Shown: one piece after another, positions 32,317-36,131 of the stretch | How positions within the stretch are numbered: position 1 is the stretch's first letter | Layout: each line of letters opens with the position of its first letter | NCBI GenBank assembly: GCA_016927425.1 | Contig: JAFGMR010000026.1 | Location: 1-36,131, forward strand | Reading direction: 5' to 3' | Source of the DNA: Methanotrichaceae archaeon | GTDB lineage: Archaea > Halobacteriota > Methanosarcinia > Methanotrichales > Methanotrichaceae | DNA: 36,131 nt | The notes under the pieces: model-generated | What the model was told of the DNA's origin: nothing | The model's input: only the letters and a program-made list of their open reading frames with translations | Database searches by the model: none | Made by a program: the position numbers and the translations under genes

Positions 32317-32380
32317 GCCCTTCCCTGTTGGGCGAAGGGCCATAATCTTCCCCTTTCACTTCTTTTTTCTTTTCTCTTCT
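32317..32380 (+). terminator. terminator of the LSm-like gene
   Basis: GCCCTTC (32317-32323) pairs with GAAGGGC (32334-32340), then a long pyrimidine tract with TTCTTTTTTCTTTTC follows to about 32380. It begins at the stop codon of the preceding gene. Confidence 0.65.
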
Positions 32381-32411
32381 GCGGCCATCATCGGCCTGTA
32401 TGGAGAATCGT

Positions 32412-33116
32412 TCAGCGCCCATTTGACCACTCCGCCTTCTTCAAAGCCCCTAGGACCGTGTTGACCTCCCTCTCGGTGAGGCCGGATCTTCCATAGATCC
32501 TTCTTACCATGAGCATGGTGTACTCGATCTTATGCGGGGGGTAATCGATTGAGCAAAGCCAGTCCCTATATCTAGCGTAGAGCCGGTCCAGGCTGTTTCC
32601 ATCTGCCATCTTGACCTCCCCTGGTCCAATCCCGCTAAGCTCATAGAGGAGGATCGCTGCGGCGTGGGAGAGGTTCATCACCGGATAACCATCGCTCGTC
32701 GGAATGCTCACAACGAGGTCGCAGTTCATCAGCTCGTCGTTGGATAAACCGCAGTCCTCTGGGCCGAATAAGAGGGCGACCTTTCCTTCCCAGGGGAAAA
32801 GCCTCTCAGCTAGCTCCTTTGGAGTGAGGCATGGCACTCGCAGGTGCAGCCGCAGATGCCTCTGGCCCTCGCCTATGCGCTTTCCTGTCGTCCCCACGAC
32901 GAGGTCCGCCCCTGAGAGGGCATCCTCGAGGGAGGGTGCGATCGTCGCCTCGTCAAGCAGATCTTGGGCGTGGGAGGCCATGGCACGGCCGAACTCCCTC
33001 ATCCGGCAGGGCTTTACGAGCACCAGCTCGCGAAATCCGAAGTTCTTCATGGCCCTCGCAACGGATCCCACGTTTCCATCATACATGGGCTGATGGAGGA
33101 CGACGCTTAGCTGCAC
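32412..33116 (-). CDS. trmJ: tRNA 2'-O-methyltransferase TrmJ (SPOUT family)
   Basis: TrmJ methylates the ribose at position 32 of tRNA using SAM. The N terminus has VVLHQPMYDGNVGSVARAMK and NFGFRELVLVKPC, the SPOUT substrate and SAM motif I. The knot region follows with VALLFGPEDCGLSNDELMNC and VVSIPTSDGYPVMNLSHAAA, both diagnostic of the TrmH/TrmJ group. The C-terminal helical extension (about residues 165-234) is typical of TrmJ. The start is a GTG at 33116, 2 nt after the rtcB stop, so it is the last gene of a tRNA/RNA-processing operon. Archaeal TrmJ is reported to be specific for cytidine 32. Length 234 aa is normal. Confidence 0.92.
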   Translation of the reverse strand: MQLSVVLHQPMYDGNVGSVARAMKNFGFRELVLVKPCRMREFGRAMASHAQDLLDEATIAPSLEDALSGADLVVGTTGKRIGEGQRHLRLHLRVPCLTPKELAERLFPWEGKVALLFGPEDCGLSNDELMNCDLVVSIPTSDGYPVMNLSHAAAILLYELSGIGPGEVKMADGNSLDRLYARYRDWLCSIDYPPHKIEYTMLMVRRIYGRSGLTEREVNTVLGALKKAEWSNGR

Positions 33117-33118
33117 AG

Positions 33119-34540
33119 CTATCCCTTGGCCACTCCCAGGGGAACTAACTGGGCCACCTTTCTCGCAATCCCTAGGTTATGCACAACATCGACGACATCG
33201 CCGCTCGGCTTGTAGACCTGGGGAGCCTCTTCCGCAAGTATTGCGGGCTGGGTTGCCATCACCTTGATGCCCAAACGCTCGAGGGAGGCCATCACCTCCC
33301 GTCCGGCGTATGTCTTCTTCGCCTGGGTCCGGCTCATGATCCTTCCAGAGCCGTGGCATGCGCTTCCAAACGTCAGGTCAAGCGCCCTCGTCGATCCGCA
33401 GAGGACGTAGGAGGGAGTCCCCATGCTGCCGGGGATGAGCACCGGCTGGCCGACGTCCCTATAGGCCTCCGGGACCTCAGCCCTGCCCGGGCCAAAGGCC
33501 CTAGTAGCACCCTTTCGATGGACGCAGAGCCGCATCCTCTGGCCGTCGACCTCGTGCTCCTCCAGCTTGGCCACGTTATGGGCTACATCGTAGACGAGCC
33601 TCATCTCCAGGTCGCCGAAGTACCTTCGAAAGACATCGCCCGTCCAGTGGCCGATGATCTGCCGATTGGCCCAGGCGTAGTTGGCGGCGGATGCCATGGC
33701 GCCGAAGTAGTTCTCAGCCTCAGGAGTTCCAAGCGGCGCACAGGCGAGCTGCTTGTCCGGAAGATCAATCTTGTACTTCTGAACAGCACGATTGAGGTAC
33801 AACAGATGGTCGGTGCAGATCTGATGGCCAGCCCCCCTCGATCCGCAATGAATCATAACGGTGACCTCGCCCTCGAAGAGGCCGAACCTCTCTGCTATAG
33901 CTTCGTCGTAGATCTTCTCTACTCGCTGGATCTCCAGGAAATGGTTTCCGCTTCCAAGCGTTCCGAGCTGCGGCCGGCCTCGCTTTCTGGCCTTGACGCT
34001 CACCTGAGATGGGTCGGCCCCATCTAGGGCCCCATTCTCCTCGCAGTGCTCCAGGTCCGCTTCCACGCCGTAGCCCTGCTCCACAGCCCAGCGAGCCCCC
34101 GTATGGAATACCTCGGATAGCTCGCGCTCGGATACGCGCAAGCGGCTCTTCGATCCAACGCCAGATGGTATCTCGTGGAAGAGGGAATCTAAGAGCTCCG
34201 CCATCCGCGGGATTACCGACTCGTGCGAAAGACCCGTTCGAAGGAGGCGAACTCCGCAGTTTATGTCGAAGCCGACCCCGCCGGGGCTTATCACGCCCCC
34301 ATCCTCCCGGAAGGCTGCAACGCCTCCTATGGGAAATCCATATCCCAGGTGGGCGTCGGGCATGGCCATGGAGTATTTGACGATCCCAGGAAGCGTTGCC
34401 ACGTTTGCAACCTGGTCGATGGTTCCCGGCTCAACCATCTCGAGGAGGGCGTCGGACACGAATATCCTTCCTGGAACCCTCATCCCAGGCCGGTGGTCCA
34501 TGGACAGCTCGAATATGTTGTCATCGATCTTTTTGAGCAT
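33119..34540 (-). CDS. rtcB: RNA-splicing ligase RtcB
   Basis: RtcB joins RNA 2',3'-cyclic phosphate and 5'-OH ends in a GTP- and Mn-dependent reaction and is the tRNA-splicing ligase of archaea. Motifs are MPDAHLGYGFPIGGVAA, SPGGVGFDINCGVRLLRTG (metal-binding Asp and Cys), LGSGNHFLEIQ, MIHCGSRGAGHQ, MGTPSYVLCG and GSACHGSGRIMSRTQAKK (His that becomes guanylylated). I chose the ATG at 34540, which has a perfect AGGTGAT ribosome site (34544-34550); a start at 34579 adds 13 residues that overlap the archease gene. The protein has 473 aa and no intein. The archease gene, whose product activates RtcB, lies 8 nt upstream on the same strand, and trmJ follows directly. Confidence 0.96.
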   Translation of the reverse strand: MLKKIDDNIFELSMDHRPGMRVPGRIFVSDALLEMVEPGTIDQVANVATLPGIVKYSMAMPDAHLGYGFPIGGVAAFREDGGVISPGGVGFDINCGVRLLRTGLSHESVIPRMAELLDSLFHEIPSGVGSKSRLRVSERELSEVFHTGARWAVEQGYGVEADLEHCEENGALDGADPSQVSVKARKRGRPQLGTLGSGNHFLEIQRVEKIYDEAIAERFGLFEGEVTVMIHCGSRGAGHQICTDHLLYLNRAVQKYKIDLPDKQLACAPLGTPEAENYFGAMASAANYAWANRQIIGHWTGDVFRRYFGDLEMRLVYDVAHNVAKLEEHEVDGQRMRLCVHRKGATRAFGPGRAEVPEAYRDVGQPVLIPGSMGTPSYVLCGSTRALDLTFGSACHGSGRIMSRTQAKKTYAGREVMASLERLGIKVMATQPAILAEEAPQVYKPSGDVVDVVHNLGIARKVAQLVPLGVAKG

Positions 34541-34548
34541 GATATCAC

Positions 34549-34962
34549 CTAGACATCGAGGACCGCCTGAAGCGTCCATCGATCGTCGCGCTTGACCTGG
34601 AACTTGTGCAATGTCACAGCCTTTACCTCGCAGTCGAAGAGATGCCTCTTTCGGTCTATCCTCTCGCCCCAGACGGTCGCATCCAGCCTCCAGTTACCGT
34701 CGAGAGAGACCTCGAACCTGGAGAATACGGCCCTCTCTGAGTCGAAGAGAAAGACAAGCTCGGAGAGCCAGTCGTATGCCAGGTCCTCAAGGCTCTCCGC
34801 CTCCAGCTCGACCTTCCAGCTCTCTTCCTCCCTCACGGTAGAGGGATCGATCATCGAGGCGATCAGGGCAGAAGCGGAGCTTTCCAGCATCTCCTCTGCC
34901 GTTCCCCCATAGGCCCGAAAGAAGACGTCCGCCGTGTGCTCCAGGAACTCGTAACCTTTCAT
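34549..34962 (-). CDS. archease, RtcB activator
   Basis: The 137-aa protein has the archease signature: GYEFLEHTADVFFRAYGGT with the conserved His-Thr-Ala-Asp, then a helical region ending in LAYDWLSELVFLFDSE, and a C-terminal VKAVTLHKFQVKRDD followed by AVLDV. Conserved acidic residues bind the metal needed to speed RtcB guanylylation and multiple-turnover ligation. The gene sits just ahead of rtcB with an 8-nt gap, the widespread archaeal arrangement. It is preceded by the radical SAM gene 27 nt upstream, on the same strand. Confidence 0.94.
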   Translation of the reverse strand: MKGYEFLEHTADVFFRAYGGTAEEMLESSASALIASMIDPSTVREEESWKVELEAESLEDLAYDWLSELVFLFDSERAVFSRFEVSLDGNWRLDATVWGERIDRKRHLFDCEVKAVTLHKFQVKRDDRWTLQAVLDV

Positions 34963-34989
34963 TCGTTACTAGATGGCGGCCTCATGGGA

Positions 34990-35895
34990 TTAATATATTG
35001 CCAGGCCCCGGTCGAGCCCGGCCCGGACGGCGATCGAGATCGCCTCACCGAACTCCTCAAGGCTGACCCTCCTATCCAGTGGAGGATGATCGAAGGCCTC
35101 GTATACGGGGCGGTACTGGGCCATGACGTTAAGATACGTCCGCCGCGAGACCTCCTCGGATAGGAAGCGGACGATCTCATGCGTCCCGGCAAGGCCGCCA
35201 GGAAGGACCAGGTGGCGCACGAGAAGCCCTCTTTGTGCGATCCCGTCCTCTATGACGAGGTCGCCTACCTGGCGGTGCATCTCCTTGATAGCCGACTTCA
35301 TCATTTCTGGATAGCCTGGAGAATCTGAATAGCGAAGGGCTGTTTCATCGTCCGCGTACTTTGCATCAGGCATGTAGATATCGATGATCCCGTCGAGAAG
35401 CCTTAGAGTCTCGACGGAATCGTAGCCTCCGCTGTTGTATACGAGCGGAAGATCGAGACCCTCGTCCCTTGCGATCAAGAGAGCCTCCAGAATTTGGGGG
35501 ACTACGTGCGTTGGTGTGACAAAGTTGATGTTGTGGCAGCCGGCCTTTGCAAGTCGCATCATCATCGCCGAGAGCTCCTCTGCGGAGACCGGCTGCCCCT
35601 CCATGAGATGGCTGATCTCGTAGTTCTGGCAGTAGAGGCAGCCCATGTTGCAGCCGGCCATGAATATGGTCCCAGAGCCGCGACTTCCAACTAGCGGGGG
35701 CTCCTCCCCAAAGTAGGGGGAATAGCTCGAGACGATCGCGCGTCTCCCCACTCTACAGTACCCGCGCTCGTTGGCCAGCCGATCCACGCCGCAGCGACGA
35801 GGGCAGATCCGGCAGCTCTCGAGGGCTGAGAGTGCCTGATCGATCCGGTCCTCAAGCTCTGCCCTGCGGAGCTGGTTATACGTGGCCCTCTTCAT
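34990..35895 (-). CDS. radical SAM protein, pyruvate-formate-lyase-activase-like
   Basis: The radical SAM cluster motif is CNMGCLYCQN (C-x3-C-x2-C), preceded by GSRGSGTIFMAG. An N-terminal Cys cluster, CRICPRRCGVDRLANERGYC, precedes the barrel and may hold a second Fe-S site. Later come NINFVTPTHVVPQILEAL, YNSGGYDSVETLRLLDG and IYMPDAKYADD, which are typical of the PflA-like group to which many poorly characterised archaeal proteins belong. It is not the AmmeMemoRadiSam type. The start ATG is at 35895 and the length is 301 aa. The gene is 7 nt after the TPR gene and 27 nt before archease, so it is in the RNA-processing operon; a role in RNA modification is only suggested by position. Substrate unknown. 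Confidence 0.87.
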   Translation of the reverse strand: MKRATYNQLRRAELEDRIDQALSALESCRICPRRCGVDRLANERGYCRVGRRAIVSSYSPYFGEEPPLVGSRGSGTIFMAGCNMGCLYCQNYEISHLMEGQPVSAEELSAMMMRLAKAGCHNINFVTPTHVVPQILEALLIARDEGLDLPLVYNSGGYDSVETLRLLDGIIDIYMPDAKYADDETALRYSDSPGYPEMMKSAIKEMHRQVGDLVIEDGIAQRGLLVRHLVLPGGLAGTHEIVRFLSEEVSRRTYLNVMAQYRPVYEAFDHPPLDRRVSLEEFGEAISIAVRAGLDRGLAIY

Positions 35896-35902
35896 CCTCT
35901 TC

Positions 35903-36131
35903 TCAAGCCCTCAAGGCCATTCTGGAGTACTCCAGTGCATATTGATTGCCGGGATCAATTGCGAGGATGCGGTCGAACTCCTGCCTTGCCTGAGTGTACT
36001 GACCGTTCCAGTAATAGTCAAGCCCCCTCTCGAACGACTCGGTCGTATTGCTCGGAGTTGTGTCGACATTCAGCTCCCTGATAAAGGTCCTCGCCTCGCT
36101 CATGGGGATCAGGAAGTTGAACCCCTGGACG
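35903..36131 (-). CDS. TPR-repeat protein, cut by the window edge
   Basis: The reading frame on the minus strand stays open from the stop codon at 35903 to the last base of the window, so this is the C-terminal part of a longer protein. Its visible end has one tetratricopeptide repeat (FERGLDYYWNGQYTQARQEF, then DRILAIDPGNQYALEYSRMA). Upstream of an internal ATG at 36103 the frame reads VQGFNFLIP, so that ATG need not be the start. TPR proteins mediate protein contacts. Because it lies 7 nt upstream of the radical SAM gene it may lead the operon. Function unknown. Confidence 0.75.
   Translation of the reverse strand, partial: VQGFNFLIPMSEARTFIRELNVDTTPSNTTESFERGLDYYWNGQYTQARQEFDRILAIDPGNQYALEYSRMALRA

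Noticed and set aside
33179-34027. 282-codon open frame on the plus strand
   Set aside because: It is antisense to rtcB, which has all of its catalytic motifs.
1-36131. CRISPR arrays, tRNA and rRNA genes, inteins, selenocysteine codons
   Set aside because: None was seen. RtcB has no intein, and the formate dehydrogenase uses Cys rather than an in-frame TGA.

Overview
The window most likely comes from the chromosome of a methanogenic archaeon of the order Methanosarcinales, probably a Methanothrix/Methanosaeta-type organism. The evidence is McrC (an accessory protein of methyl-coenzyme M reductase found in methanogens), an S-layer protein built from two copies of the Methanosarcinales S-layer duplication domain, an archaeal split glutamate synthase, archaeal-type phosphoglycerate mutase, archease/RtcB, and TATA-box promoters combined with GGAGGTGAT-like ribosome sites. 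The DNA is GC-rich in genes and AT-rich at promoters. I see no rRNA, tRNA, CRISPR array, prophage or intact insertion sequence.

Layout. 1-8.1 kb holds two paralogous, repetitive secreted proteins (772 and 1063 aa). Each is followed by a convergent secreted-protein gene, but the first copy of that partner survives only as a frameshifted 3' fragment. A decayed RelE-type toxin-antitoxin pair lies between the first long gene and the fragment. This looks like a duplicated two-gene unit, one copy of which is decaying. 8.2-9.1 kb has a SAM hydroxide adenosyltransferase-family protein with an apparent signal peptide. 9.4-11.8 kb (minus) is an FKBP, mcrC, apgM operon. 12.0-15.9 kb carries the archaeal phage-shock-type envelope stress set as two convergent units: htpX-pspAB (plus) and pspA-pspAA-HI0933-family flavoprotein (minus).

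16.1-24.1 kb (minus) is a nitrogen-assimilation block: glnA, then what looks like a six-gene operon of three split glutamate synthase polypeptides, a formate dehydrogenase catalytic subunit and two polyferredoxins. The glnA and glt promoters share a 15-bp inverted-repeat-like element at identical distance from the TATA box, a good candidate for a common nitrogen operator. 24.5 kb has an unlisted 39-aa membrane microprotein with a strong ribosome site.

24.8-29.3 kb is a cell-surface region, with a secreted carboxypeptidase-regulatory-domain protein and the 1133-aa S-layer protein. 29.4-32.3 kb has an acylphosphatase/coiled-coil fusion, a DUF4430-like protein, a soluble P-type-ATPase-like HAD phosphatase, a gene-poor stretch with short repeats, and a small LSm-like protein. 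32.4-36.1 kb (minus) is an RNA-repair/RNA-modification operon: a TPR protein (cut by the window edge), a radical SAM protein, archease, RtcB ligase and TrmJ.

Functional themes are nitrogen assimilation coupled to a redox module, envelope stress and surface proteins, methanogenesis accessory functions, and RNA processing. All assignments are from reading motifs by eye; no database search was run.
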